A DNA stretch of 64,000 nt from Catalimonadaceae bacterium JC749 (GTDB lineage Bacteria; Bacteroidota; Bacteroidia; Cytophagales; Cyclobacteriaceae). The notes below the pieces were generated by a model, which saw nothing but the letters and a program-made list of their open reading frames with translations, did not search any database and was not told the origin of the DNA. The stretch is taken from the NCBI GenBank assembly GCA_021730635.1, contig JAJNNC010000008.1, positions 1-64,000 on the forward strand, in the 5' to 3' direction. Below are positions 44,628 through 53,475 of this stretch, piece after piece; the first letter of the stretch is position 1, and each line of letters starts with the position of its first letter. The position numbers and the translations under genes are program-made.

Positions 44628-45683
44628 CTACTCATGATCCTGGGAAGCCGTTTTTCCCTGCGCAGTGTCTTTGATTCCATGGACATAATATTCTGTTACT
44701 CGCAAAAAGGTAGTTGCAGCCAAAGCTGTACTATCCTTTTGCTTTAGTATTTCAGCGCGTAGGCGGTGAGCCTCTCCGGCTACATAAGAATCCGGGAAGT
44801 GACGGGCAGAGCGGGTGAGCAGTCTATAGGCGCTATCCAGCAAATGACGGGTAAACAGAGCATGGCCTTTTTCATAATCTTCCAGCCACAACAGGGCTTC
44901 CGGTCGCATCCTTTCGGCTTCCTGCAGCACAGCAAAAGGGGGTATCTGCACCCTGCTGTATTTCTCTTTGACAGGAGGATGTGGCTGACTGAAGAAGGCT
45001 TGCAGCGCTTCCAGGTAAGCCTGGGCTTCCTGCTGGTTATAACTTTTCTCTTTCAGCCGTTGCTCTTCTGCCGGATTGGTAAAGAAAGAGGCTTCTCCTA
45101 TCACGCCCGGAATACCATAGGTATGGCGTAATACGGAAGTGCCTGCTTTAGGAAAAATCGTGTGATCGGATACAATGCTGAGCAGGCTGTCGTTGCCATA
45201 CATATTTTCCAGCAGGTGCTTTCCTACCTGCCGGGCCAGCCATACACTGGCCTGATTCTCTGAAGCATTCGCATGATAGTAGATGATAGGAAAGTTGACA
45301 GACGAATCGGCGGTGGCATTATGATGAATAGAGAGGAATACGTCGGCCTTGTTGTCTACAGCCAGCCGGGCACGTTCTTCTAACGGTACAGTAACATCGG
45401 CAGTGCGTGTCATCAATACCATAGCGCCCCGGGCTTCCAGTGTATCCCTGAGCAACAGGGCTACCCGCAGATTGATCCATTCCTCCCGTTCTCCCGCAGG
45501 GCCTGCCCGATAGCTATCGGTGGCAGCTGTACCACCATGACCAGGGTCCAGGCAGATGACCTTATCGGAAAATACCGAAACCGGACTTTTAGTTTCTGTA
45601 GATACGCCGCAGGCCGATAGATAGAAAATCAATATAAAAATGCAGGATACTCTTTTTATAGTAAGCGGTCGGCGTAATCTCAT
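44628..45683 (-). CDS. N-acetylmuramoyl-L-alanine amidase lipoprotein
   Basis: 351 residues with a lipoprotein signal (lipobox LSAC, Cys26). The Amidase_3 zinc site is seen: His in CLDPGHGGTAATD (about 49), Glu in EREEWINLRVALLL (about 68) and His in VFLSIHHNATAD (about 118-120). An extra helical C-terminal region (about 240-351) resembles TPR-like repeats. It cleaves the amide bond between N-acetylmuramate and L-Ala in peptidoglycan. Its stop lies 44 bases from the convergent sigma-partner gene; it is followed upstream in transcription by the 45.7-48.0 kb genes on the same strand. Confidence 0.88.
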   Translation of the reverse strand: MRLRRPLTIKRVSCIFILIFYLSACGVSTETKSPVSVFSDKVICLDPGHGGTAATDSYRAGPAGEREEWINLRVALLLRDTLEARGAMVLMTRTADVTVPLEERARLAVDNKADVFLSIHHNATADSSVNFPIIYYHANASENQASVWLARQVGKHLLENMYGNDSLLSIVSDHTIFPKAGTSVLRHTYGIPGVIGEASFFTNPAEEQRLKEKSYNQQEAQAYLEALQAFFSQPHPPVKEKYSRVQIPPFAVLQEAERMRPEALLWLEDYEKGHALFTRHLLDSAYRLLTRSARHFPDSYVAGEAHRLRAEILKQKDSTALAATTFLRVTEYYVHGIKDTAQGKTASQDHE

Positions 45684-45700
45684 GAATCTACAAACTTTCT

Positions 45701-46144
45701 CTATTCAAAAGTTGGAATCACTTCCTGGCGAATGAAGGTTATTTTGTCCAGCAATGCCCTGGCATTTTCTTCATTGGGTTCGATCTCCACAGGATACCCA
45801 TCTGCGGTAGATTCTCCCTCTAAAACTTTGCGAGCCCAATCTTCCATCAAATCGGTGTATATGATTAAAGCTTCTATTTCCGTTGTAGCAGACGAGTCCA
45901 GGTAAGCCGTGGGAAGGTCACCAACGATCACCCAGATCATGGAATCTATAGCCTCATTAGCGGGTTGGATCTCGAACAAAAAAACCCCTAATTGCTCATA
46001 TACCCCCAAGGCATACCAGGCATTATCAACCTTTTTGCACCAACCGAAAGAAGTAATATATGCTTCTGCTTCCTGATACAAATCCATGATATTTCTTAGT
46101 TCTTCAATATCCGAAAGATGTTCTGTTTGAATCATAGCTTTCAT
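45701..46144 (-). CDS. acidic cytosolic protein of unknown function
   Basis: 147 residues, strongly acidic, no signal peptide or membrane segment. The chain looks globular alpha/beta (EAYITSFGWCKKVDNAWYALG, then LFEIQPANEAIDSMIWVIVGD). No family recognised. It lies 17 bases before the amidase start and 22 bases after the S41 peptidase stop on the same strand, so all three are probably in one transcript. Confidence 0.65.
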   Translation of the reverse strand: MKAMIQTEHLSDIEELRNIMDLYQEAEAYITSFGWCKKVDNAWYALGVYEQLGVFLFEIQPANEAIDSMIWVIVGDLPTAYLDSSATTEIEALIIYTDLMEDWARKVLEGESTADGYPVEIEPNEENARALLDKITFIRQEVIPTFE

Positions 46145-46166
46145 CCTTATTATCAGTTTTTTGTTT

Positions 46167-47171
46167 TTATAAGGTTAGAATATAGTCCATAGCGGTTTCC
46201 AGAATAGTGTCTGTTCCTCTGGCTTCATCTTCAGGTAACATATCCACTTGAATGTCAGGATTGATACCGTCTTCAATGATATTTTGATCGGTATCCAGTA
46301 ACTGCGTACTGGAGAAATTAAATTTCCATCCGTTGTATAACTCCCCACTGTAGGGCCCCCCGCCGCCACCACCGGTTTTGTCTCCTATGATCGTCACATT
46401 GGGAAATACCGACATATAGGAAACAAACAAATTGGCGGCACTGTACACACTTCTATTGGTTAGTATGACTACCTGGGTTTCAAAAGACTGCTCTGGTTCA
46501 AGATATACCGGAAATGCTTTGGTGAAATCATCATGACTCGGCCCCTCTTTGTAGCGTTGGTAGCCTACCAGCACTTTATCGCCGGTCTTCCGGCATAGCT
46601 TAGAAGCCAATAGAATGGCTCCGTCCATTAACCCCCCGGTATTGTCCCGTACATCCAGAATGACACCCGGCAGTTGTCGGTATTTTTCCAGCAGTGGATC
46701 TAACGTTTCTTCGTCAATCACATTTAAAAAACTACTGTAGCGTATATAACCTACGCCATTGATGACCTTGGTCGCAAAAGGTGTGATGATCTGATAGTCT
46801 TTGCCAAGATAGTTACGTTCAATAATATTTTTGTTGTAATTAGGGGGGTAATCCAGAAACCAGTCCCAGTTTCTGGCAACGTCAAATTCTGACTGAAGAT
46901 TGACGTGCCCGTCACGAAGCTCATAGAGCATGGCGGCCATCACCTCAAACAGGGCTTCCGGGCTCATCTGGTTGTTGACCTGGGGACGGTAACGGTTATA
47001 AGCTTCCCGCCAGTCAATCTGTTTATAAGTAAAAAAAGAATATTTTCTGTCAACAGTTTCCCAAAGCAGCTCAAAATTATTAACCGGATTATTAGCCGGA
47101 TCAGGTTCGATGAAGGCTTTCTCACACGACAAACACCAACAGCAAGAGAACAACAGTATTATTTTCTTCAT
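46167..47171 (-). CDS. S41-family peptidase lipoprotein
   Basis: 334 residues. Lipoprotein signal MKKIILLFSCCWCLSC (Cys16), then the S41 N-terminal helical part (FELLWETVDRKYSFFTYKQI) and the tail-specific protease core with LELRDGHVNL-type segment (YELRDGHVNLQSEFD, about 87-101), VILDVRDNTGGLMDGAI (about 174-190), catalytic Ser in TNRSVYSAANLFVSYM (about 240) and Lys in IIGDKTGGGGGG (about 262). A PDZ domain is not obvious. It should degrade or process periplasmic or surface proteins. Two bases separate its ATG from the stop of the barrel gene transcribed before it. Confidence 0.87.
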   Translation of the reverse strand: MKKIILLFSCCWCLSCEKAFIEPDPANNPVNNFELLWETVDRKYSFFTYKQIDWREAYNRYRPQVNNQMSPEALFEVMAAMLYELRDGHVNLQSEFDVARNWDWFLDYPPNYNKNIIERNYLGKDYQIITPFATKVINGVGYIRYSSFLNVIDEETLDPLLEKYRQLPGVILDVRDNTGGLMDGAILLASKLCRKTGDKVLVGYQRYKEGPSHDDFTKAFPVYLEPEQSFETQVVILTNRSVYSAANLFVSYMSVFPNVTIIGDKTGGGGGGPYSGELYNGWKFNFSSTQLLDTDQNIIEDGINPDIQVDMLPEDEARGTDTILETAMDYILTL

Positions 47172-47173
47172 GG

Positions 47174-48028
47174 TTAATCCATTTTTAAAACACGACTATA
47201 AGTAATGGTATGGCTGGCCACCTGCATCAGGTTGGGCTTGGGAATAGCACTGTAATTCCAGGTATAGCTCAGTTGCTGGCTTATTTTTTTAACAACCTGC
47301 CGTCGACGTTTCTTGTAAGTATAAAAATTTAAGGATACCTGATTGGTCAGACTGAAATACCGGTTCCAGGAACCCCACTGAAGGTCTGATGACAGACGCC
47401 CCTCTTCTTCCACCGCAGTAGGTACCGGCCAGGCGAAAGGAGGCCGGAGAAAAAGAGCTATCAGAGGAATACTGAGCTGATCGGACAGTACAAATTGCCG
47501 ATTGAATAACTCAAATGAATACTGCCACAAGCCACTAGCCCCTATGGAACCCAAAATATCGTAAGAGATAGCATTATTCACATTGGTAGGAAGTAGTTTT
47601 ATATAGAAGAGAGGATGCAAAAAACCGCCCAGGTATAGCTGCATTTTCTCATGCGCCAACAGCACCGGATAAAGGCGGGTATGCCGGTACTCCAGACCGA
47701 AACCAGCTATTATATTATCATTTGCCTCATTGGTAAAGGTGGTTGAACTGGCACCGAGCGTATTTTGTACCAGCAACTTCTCATCTTTGTATTTCCAGTA
47801 CTGAACCGTCCATTGGATGCCAGCACCCTGATAGAGTAAGGGAGATAAGGCCTCATCGCGCAAAGTATTGACAGAAAATCCCCATTGAGAAAGGCGATAG
47901 CGGGGAAAACGCTGCTGTATTTCCGGGGCGACAACCGTATCCGGTAAGATCAATGGAGTCTGAGCATTACTCAGCAGAGGAAGTATACAGAAGCTCCAGA
48001 ATAGTATAAGCCAATGTTGTAAGTACAT
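47174..48028 (-). CDS. outer-membrane beta-barrel protein of unknown function
   Basis: 284 residues from ATG 48028, with a Sec signal peptide (ILFWSFCILPLLSNAQ). The mature protein has long amphipathic strands (YRLSQWGFSVNTLRDEALSP, GAGIQWTVQYWKYKDEKLLV, AGFGLEYRHTRLYPVLLAHE) and lacks soluble domains, indicating a barrel. No family recognised. The upstream frame to 48175 adds 49 non-signal-like residues and was rejected. It is co-directional with, and two bases ahead of, the S41 peptidase gene. Confidence 0.7.
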   Translation of the reverse strand: MYLQHWLILFWSFCILPLLSNAQTPLILPDTVVAPEIQQRFPRYRLSQWGFSVNTLRDEALSPLLYQGAGIQWTVQYWKYKDEKLLVQNTLGASSTTFTNEANDNIIAGFGLEYRHTRLYPVLLAHEKMQLYLGGFLHPLFYIKLLPTNVNNAISYDILGSIGASGLWQYSFELFNRQFVLSDQLSIPLIALFLRPPFAWPVPTAVEEEGRLSSDLQWGSWNRYFSLTNQVSLNFYTYKKRRRQVVKKISQQLSYTWNYSAIPKPNLMQVASHTITYSRVLKMD

Positions 48029-48143
48029 ACGTTTGATAAAAGCAAGCTTACATGTAACTGCTGAAGGCAGCAAATGTTCTTCTATAATTATTAAGATGTG
48101 GTGTTTCCAATATTCATTTTTAAGATGACAAATTTTGGATTCG

Positions 48144-49871
48144 TCAAGGTTTTCGCTCGTACACAATTTTTCCACCCACTATTGTCAGGTCCACCCGTGT
48201 ATTTAACAGTTGTGCTTCCGGCACCTGCATCAGGTCTTGAGAAAAGACAGTGAAGTCAGCCAGTTTGCCTGGCGCAATAGTACCTTTAATCTCTTCCTCA
48301 AACGCACTGAAGGCAGGAAACAAAGTATAGGATCGGAGGGCTTCCTCACGGGTCATTTTCTGGCTGGCTTCATACCCACCTTCTGGCGTTCCCTGTAGTG
48401 TTTTGCGGGTAACCGAGGCATAAAAACTGGCAATCGGGTTAATAGGTTCTACTGGTGCGTCCGTCCCATTGACCACGATAGCGCCTGAATCCAGCAGCTT
48501 GCGCCATACATAAGCGCCTTCTTCGATACGTGCCTGGCCCAGACGGTCGATGGCCCAGGGCCTGTCTGAAGACATATGAATTGCCTGCATGGCTGGTATC
48601 ACACCCAGTTGGGCAAAACGAGGGATGTCCTGTGCACTCAAATGCTGCGCATGCTCAATGCGAAATCGGGTATTTTCTGCCCGGTCCGGTACCTGTTGAA
48701 AGGCTTTTTCATACTGATCCAGCACCTCCCGGTTGGCTCGGTCGCCAATGGCATGGGTACAAACCTGCAGGCCACTTTGCAGTGCCTTGAGGGTAACCTC
48801 GAAAATCCGCTCCACAGGGGTGGTTTCATCGCCGTATTCACCGGGCATATCCGCATATTCATTTAATAACCAGGCGCCCCGGGAACCCAGCGCCCCATCC
48901 GCATATAGTTTAATACTTCTGATCGTGAGAAAATGATGATGTAAACCTATCTCCGGGCCATTGTTAAAATAAGATTCCAGCAGAGAAGTATCTTGGCTGC
49001 TCAGCATCACATAGAGTCTTGTTTTGAGCTGACCATTGGCTGCCAGCTTTTTGTAGAGCGCAATAATATCTTCACTTTCCCCGGCATCGTGCAGGGAAGT
49101 GATCCCGTTTTCTAGGCATTCTTGCATGGCCAGCTGGGCCACTTGCTCATTTCGCTCATCTGATTGTTCCGGAATGTGGCTCCTGATCAGGGCCATGGCA
49201 TTTTCATTAAAAATACCGGTAGGGTTCCCCAGGGGGTCTTTCACAATTTCACCGCCCTCCACTGATGCTGGAGCGGGCGCTTCCGGTGATATGTTACGGA
49301 TACCCGCCATTTCCATAGCTTTGGCATTTGCCAGAGCAGCATGCCCGCTGGCATGGGATAAGTAGACAGGGTTTTGTGGCGCTACTGCGCTCAAACCCTG
49401 GTGGGTTGGAAACCCTTTTACCATAGGATCAGGCAAAGAATCCCACTTATCCTGATGCCAGCCACGGCCCACAATCCATTCACCGGGTTTCATTTTTCTG
49501 ACGGCTTCCGCTACCTGCCGTACCATCTCTTCATAGCTTCTGACCTGTAGTAAGTCCAGATTCATTTTATTTTCTCCTATCCCCATAAAATGCGCATGGC
49601 CTTCTATCCAGCCAGGTGTCATGGTTTTACCTTGCAGATCCAGTAGCTGTGTATGGTCATCAGCCCAGGCGGCGGCCTCCTGGTTAGAACCTACAAAGGC
49701 AATGGTATCGCCTATGATAGCAACAGCTTCTGCTTTAGGCTGGCTCTCGCTCACTGTATATATGTTAGCATTTTGAATGAGCAGATCCGCTTTGGGGCTA
49801 CTGGGCTTACAGGCGTTCATAAGGATAAAGATAAATAAGCAAAGAAGGGTAACACGCAATAGATATTTCAT
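48144..49871 (-). CDS. YtcJ-like metal-dependent amidohydrolase lipoprotein
   Basis: 575 residues from ATG 49871, which gives the lipoprotein signal ending FIFILMNAC (Cys18). The amidohydrolase opening ADLLIQNANIYTVSES leads to PGWIEGHAHFMG (metal His pair, about 70-80); later HHHFLTIRSIKLYADGALGS (Lys and Asp region), THAIGDRANREVLDQY (His, about 360), RIEHAQHL and NGTDAPVEPINP (Asp, about 460) complete the YtcJ-type set. Such enzymes hydrolyse amide or ester bonds of unknown natural substrates; this one is lipid-anchored, so it acts outside the cytosol. The further upstream frame to 49958 was rejected. Confidence 0.87.
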   Translation of the reverse strand: MKYLLRVTLLCLFIFILMNACKPSSPKADLLIQNANIYTVSESQPKAEAVAIIGDTIAFVGSNQEAAAWADDHTQLLDLQGKTMTPGWIEGHAHFMGIGENKMNLDLLQVRSYEEMVRQVAEAVRKMKPGEWIVGRGWHQDKWDSLPDPMVKGFPTHQGLSAVAPQNPVYLSHASGHAALANAKAMEMAGIRNISPEAPAPASVEGGEIVKDPLGNPTGIFNENAMALIRSHIPEQSDERNEQVAQLAMQECLENGITSLHDAGESEDIIALYKKLAANGQLKTRLYVMLSSQDTSLLESYFNNGPEIGLHHHFLTIRSIKLYADGALGSRGAWLLNEYADMPGEYGDETTPVERIFEVTLKALQSGLQVCTHAIGDRANREVLDQYEKAFQQVPDRAENTRFRIEHAQHLSAQDIPRFAQLGVIPAMQAIHMSSDRPWAIDRLGQARIEEGAYVWRKLLDSGAIVVNGTDAPVEPINPIASFYASVTRKTLQGTPEGGYEASQKMTREEALRSYTLFPAFSAFEEEIKGTIAPGKLADFTVFSQDLMQVPEAQLLNTRVDLTIVGGKIVYERKP

Positions 49872-50388
49872 AAAAAAAAAGGGCATTGGCTGTTTTAGAA
49901 CCCGATAAATGTATGGGTAAAATGGATGAGGTACAAACGACAAGGAATCAGCGAACAAATATCTTACGCTGCCCTGCTGGGAAGAAAAGTTTTCTGATGT
50001 AGCCAGGCCAGACCGCTCCTATGAAGATAAAAAAAAGCGACACGATAGAATCATGTCGCTTTCAGGACAACAAGCTTTATCTCATCTACGCAATCATAAA
50101 ATTGTTTTACTTTTCAAACCTTTAAAAAAAAGGTAAAAAAATAGTATATATACTTAGTTTGTTAGTTTAAAAAATAAACATGCTTTAGTAATTACAAAGT
50201 TGTTGCCAGATGGGATATAGGGCTTTATTTGAACAATTTAGCAATATAAATATGGAAAAGATTCCTCAAGTTGGGGAAAATAAGGCGATTGTATGAAGTG
50301 ATATCCGGATATAGCAGCTAGTACACTATATCACAGACTATACGTAAAATCTTGTTATTGGGAAATTTTAGTAGCTTTTGAAGAAATA
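49872..50388. other. gene-free region ending in a minus-strand terminator
   Basis: 517 bases without a supported ORF. It is AT-rich, with the strong minus-strand terminator at 50029-50062. The about 325 bases between that terminator and the 28-codon ORF could be the 3' tail of that transcript or hold a small RNA; nothing else is recognised. Confidence 0.5.
50029..50062 (-). terminator. Rho-independent terminator
   Basis: On the minus strand AAAGCGACA pairs with TGTCGCTTT (arms 50054-50062 and 50034-50042) with a further GAT/ATC pair and a three-base loop, followed by eight T (complement of 50029-50036). No annotated minus-strand gene lies close before it except the 28-codon ORF. Confidence 0.85.
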
Positions 50389-50475
50389 TTATTTTCGGTT
50401 GGCCAACCAAATACCAACTGCAGATATAATAATAATGAGACCGACGCCAATGAGCAGCATTGTATTTGAATCCAT
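50389..50475 (-). CDS. possible 28-residue single-span membrane peptide
   Basis: ATG 50475 to TAA 50389. The product MDSNTMLLIGVGLIIIISAV then GIWLANRK is a polar N-terminus, one hydrophobic helix of about 18 residues and a basic end, the design of bacterial small membrane proteins. It is bounded upstream and downstream by minus-strand terminators (50536-50574 and 50029-50062), which makes an independent transcript likely. No family recognised. Confidence 0.5.
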   Translation of the reverse strand: MDSNTMLLIGVGLIIIISAVGIWLANRK

Positions 50476-50535
50476 AGTTTAAGGGTTTGTGTTAGTTAAA
50501 AACTTGCTGTGGCGAATATTGTAAATTTCTATAAA

Positions 50536-50574
50536 TAAAAAAAGCGGTACATCCGAAGTTGTACCGCTATTTTT
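50536..50574 (-). terminator. Rho-independent terminator, probably bidirectional
   Basis: AGCGGTACA at 50543-50551 pairs perfectly with TGTACCGCT at 50560-50568 around an eight-base loop. Seven T follow on the minus strand (complement of 50537-50543) and ATTTTT on the plus strand. It probably ends the LytS/LytR transcript, 330 bases past the stop. Confidence 0.85.
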
Positions 50575-50599
50575 GCTAGCCTCAATAAGTAATTTTGTC

Positions 50600-50663
50600 C
50601 AGATAAGCTTAAAATTACAGTTTAAAAAATATCATATATCAGTTTAAAAAATGAGCTTATCTG
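50600..50663. repeat. inverted repeat enclosing two direct repeats
   Basis: CAGATAAGCT at 50600-50609 and its exact complement at 50654-50663 enclose two copies of CAGTTTAAAAAAT (50618-50630 and 50640-50652) spaced 22 bases apart, two helical turns. This order could serve as a binding site for a dimeric or tandem regulator or as an RNA hairpin. It lies 240 bases past the LytTR gene. Confidence 0.65.
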
Positions 50664-50902
50664 TCACCCTCACTTCACTTTAATTTTTGCAAACATATTG
50701 CCAGCTTCACATAAAATATAAGGCACCTAAATGTATTTATATACTAACATACTGATTATCAAATCGATAAAATATATTAACTGTCTCATCTAAAATAATA
50801 AATGGTCAGATGATTATCAGTTATGGCAGCCTTTCCAATAATTTTTAGGAATGTATTTCTACAACAGTGTGTATTTGTCGCAACTATTCCCCGATGATGC
50901 GA

Positions 50903-51673
50903 TTACTGATCGAGCCATTGTTTAAAATCCGAAACCCGTTCTCTGCTGACCAGCACTTCCGGATCTTCAGAATGAAGCAGCTTTAATTTCAGGCGACTGC
51001 TCGAGTAAGTAATAATATCCTGTATGGCCTGTAGCTTCACGATGTATTTCCGGCTAATCCGAAAAAAAAGACGAGGGTCCAGCAGATCTTCCAGCTGATC
51101 AAGCGGATAATCTATAATATATCGCTTCTTTTCTTCGGACGTTTGCATAAAGGTCATCTTCTCCTGGCTGTAGAAATAAAGTACCTTTTCTGTGGGTACT
51201 GCCTTAATATGTTCTCCTACTTTGACGACAAAACGGTTTTTATAAGGTTGCGTCAGCATCTGTATGACACGCTGCATTTGATCAACAGACTGTGCCGGAG
51301 TCCGCAAAGTGGCTGTATGATGTAGCGACTTAAACTTTTTTAAAGCACCTGCCAGCGCTTCCGGATCAATTGGTTTGAGTAAATAATCGATGCTATTGAC
51401 TTTAAATGCCTGGATCGCATATTGATCATAGGCTGTGGTAAAGATGATAGGAGAAACTACCGGAACCTTACTAAAAATGTCAAAGCTTAGCCCATCTGCC
51501 AGTTGGATATCCATAAAAATAAGATCCGGAGCAGGGTGCTGACCAAACCAGGCCACTGCTTTTCTGACCGTGTCCAGCTGATCCAGAATGATTATTTCCC
51601 GATCACATTGAGACAGAAGGGTAGAAAGCCTTTTAGCCGCAGGCTTTTCGTCCTCGATAATCAATACTCTCAT
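50903..51673 (-). CDS. LytTR-family response regulator
   Basis: 256 residues. The receiver domain opens MRVLIIEDEKPAAKRL, with the phosphoacceptor Asp in PDLIFMDIQLADGLSF (about 55) and Lys in NSIDYLLKPIDPEAL (about 105). The C-terminal LytTR DNA-binding domain (about 150-256) shows KAVPTEKVLYFYSQEKMTFM, FFRISRKYIVKLQAIQ and LVSRERVSDFKQWL. It overlaps the histidine kinase gene by ATGA, so the two form one two-component system. Natural targets are the TonB receptor gene set upstream on the same strand, by position only. Confidence 0.92.
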   Translation of the reverse strand: MRVLIIEDEKPAAKRLSTLLSQCDREIIILDQLDTVRKAVAWFGQHPAPDLIFMDIQLADGLSFDIFSKVPVVSPIIFTTAYDQYAIQAFKVNSIDYLLKPIDPEALAGALKKFKSLHHTATLRTPAQSVDQMQRVIQMLTQPYKNRFVVKVGEHIKAVPTEKVLYFYSQEKMTFMQTSEEKKRYIIDYPLDQLEDLLDPRLFFRISRKYIVKLQAIQDIITYSSSRLKLKLLHSEDPEVLVSRERVSDFKQWLDQ

Positions 51674-52728
51674 AAAGGTTTTACATTCAAAACGGGAAGT
51701 TTGACAACAAACTCATCCGTATCTGCCCATATTTTTACCGTCTTTTTAGTAAGATACTCGTACCGCCATTGGATATTGTTCAGTCCCACCCCAGACAATT
51801 TTTCCATCGTATTTTTTCTCTGCAGGCTATTCCTGACCACAATATATTCATCGTTTTCCAGATACAGGTCAATGTGTAACGGTTTTTCGTCGGAAATTTC
51901 ATTGTGCTTCATGGCATTTTCCAGCAACATTTGTAGCGAGAGAGGCGGGATCATCATATGAGAATCATCCGGTAGATTGATAGTCACCTGCAGGTTATTT
52001 TCATAACGTATCTTTTGCAGAAAAATATAAGAGATCACAAAGGCCCTTTCTTCCGCCAAAGATACTACTTCCTGATTACGGGTATCCAGCACATAACGAT
52101 ACACATCGGCCAGCTTCCTGACAAATTGAGCCGCCATATCCGGATCCTCATAAACCAATGAAGAGAGGGTATTCAAGCTATTGAAAAGGAAATGGGGATT
52201 TACCTGGTTTTTCAAAGATTCGTAGCGGGAAGTGATGTTTTCTGTTTTGAGCTTTTCCGTTTCTATAGCCGCTTCTCGCCAACTCAGCAGAAATCCCCGG
52301 CTGGTAAGAAAAGTGGCAATCACTACTGTAATACCTATCGGTACATAAGTATATCCGATATACTGTTGCCAGGTGATATCTTCAGGGTTCAGCGTAAACA
52401 CCAAATTGATAAAGAGGTAAACCAGGATGAGTGAAGCAAAAAATGAATAGGCAACCATCGCTATTATATTCAGCAGAAGGCGCTTGACAGGTTCACGTAT
52501 CCAGCTAATCTTTTGATCCAGGGCGTTGTTGATGTACTCGTTTCCTATGCCAAGCACCAAACATAGCAGGTAAGAATACAGGATGTCATCCCAGATTTCA
52601 TACACACGATGGAGAGAAAAAAAGCACGACGGACAAAGAAAAAAGACAATCAGGATAGCCAGCAACAGGTTGAGTGCTAATATACTGGCTATTCCTTTTA
52701 TTTTTTTCCTGTCGATGGCAAACGGCAT
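51670..52728 (-). CDS. LytS/YehU-type sensor histidine kinase
   Basis: 352 residues. Four hydrophobic helices (about 10-140) form the membrane sensor; then a coiled segment and the His_kinase domain with NPHFLFNSLNTLSSLVYEDP (phospho-His at about 180), and the ATPase site with PPLSLQMLLENAMKHNEIS (about 275) and SGVGLNNIQWRYEYL (about 318). No periplasmic ligand domain is present, so sensing is probably through the membrane. It shares a four-base overlap with the response regulator gene. Confidence 0.9.
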   Translation of the reverse strand: MPFAIDRKKIKGIASILALNLLLAILIVFFLCPSCFFSLHRVYEIWDDILYSYLLCLVLGIGNEYINNALDQKISWIREPVKRLLLNIIAMVAYSFFASLILVYLFINLVFTLNPEDITWQQYIGYTYVPIGITVVIATFLTSRGFLLSWREAAIETEKLKTENITSRYESLKNQVNPHFLFNSLNTLSSLVYEDPDMAAQFVRKLADVYRYVLDTRNQEVVSLAEERAFVISYIFLQKIRYENNLQVTINLPDDSHMMIPPLSLQMLLENAMKHNEISDEKPLHIDLYLENDEYIVVRNSLQRKNTMEKLSGVGLNNIQWRYEYLTKKTVKIWADTDEFVVKLPVLNVKPL

Positions 52729-52813
52729 CCCTGATTTTCTTTACTTCAACTTATAAATGTCGCAAATTACCTGAACTTTTGCAGCTGTTGCAAAGCCTGC
52801 TTCTGCTAAAGTC

Positions 52814-53458
52814 TCAAGGCTGACACTGCTTTTGGAGCGCTAGTGCCATTTCCTTTCCCCAGGCAGGCGCCAGCGCATCATGATGAGGTGCCTTATCAAA
52901 TTTTTCTATGGCCTGACTGACCAACTGGCAAGCCTGGGCTGTGTCACTATTGAAAAACCGGGCCGTTCCGTATTGCATTTGTCCTAGCAATAGTAAAGCC
53001 CGCGGATTCTCCGGATTCATCTGCGTGGCCTGAGACAAGACCTGTGTGGCTTTGGGCGCCATATGGGGTCCCCGGTTAGCGGGGTCTACCGTCACCCTGA
53101 TCATATACAGGTACCCCTGTAGTGCTGTCAGCTCCGAATTTTCGGTTTCTAATAGGGTAGCTTCATCCAGAAACTGCTGGGCATGATCCAGATATTGATC
53201 TTTCCGATCAGCTTCTTCGGCCATAGCACCCATCGTAATGGAGGCATAGGCTGCATAATACCAGGGGAGCCACTGGCTTTTTTCTGCTTTGGCAATACGC
53301 TCGAAACGGTGCATTGATTGCTGCAGACTGGCTATATCCTGTGCTTCGTTTAAAGCCTGGATACTTTGCTGCATAGCCTTTTGGTAAGCCGTATAATCAT
53401 AGCCCCAACTGTTGTGCAGGCTCAAAAGGATGAAGGCAAGGGTAGCTAAAGATTTCAT
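52814..53458 (-). CDS. exported helical-repeat (TPR-like) protein
   Basis: 214 residues with a Sec signal peptide (MKSLATLAFILLSLHNSWG). The mature chain is a run of helix pairs (AYQKAMQQSIQALNEAQD, DQYLDHAQQFLDEATLLETE, ATQVLSQATQMNPENPRALL) of TPR type. It lies eight to seventeen bases behind the TonB receptor stop, so the two are one operon; a role as periplasmic partner of the receptor is inferred. ATG 53467 lies three codons upstream and is an equal alternative. Confidence 0.75.
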   Translation of the reverse strand: MKSLATLAFILLSLHNSWGYDYTAYQKAMQQSIQALNEAQDIASLQQSMHRFERIAKAEKSQWLPWYYAAYASITMGAMAEEADRKDQYLDHAQQFLDEATLLETENSELTALQGYLYMIRVTVDPANRGPHMAPKATQVLSQATQMNPENPRALLLLGQMQYGTARFFNSDTAQACQLVSQAIEKFDKAPHHDALAPAWGKEMALALQKQCQP

Positions 53459-53475
53459 AGGAATCATGTTTTGGT

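Larger units (their letters stand above)
50476..50902. other. intergenic region with terminator and inverted repeat
   Basis: 427 bases upstream of the 28-codon ORF and downstream of the LytTR regulator gene. It holds a terminator (50536-50574) and a complex repeat (50600-50663) but no supported coding frame. Confidence 0.5.
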
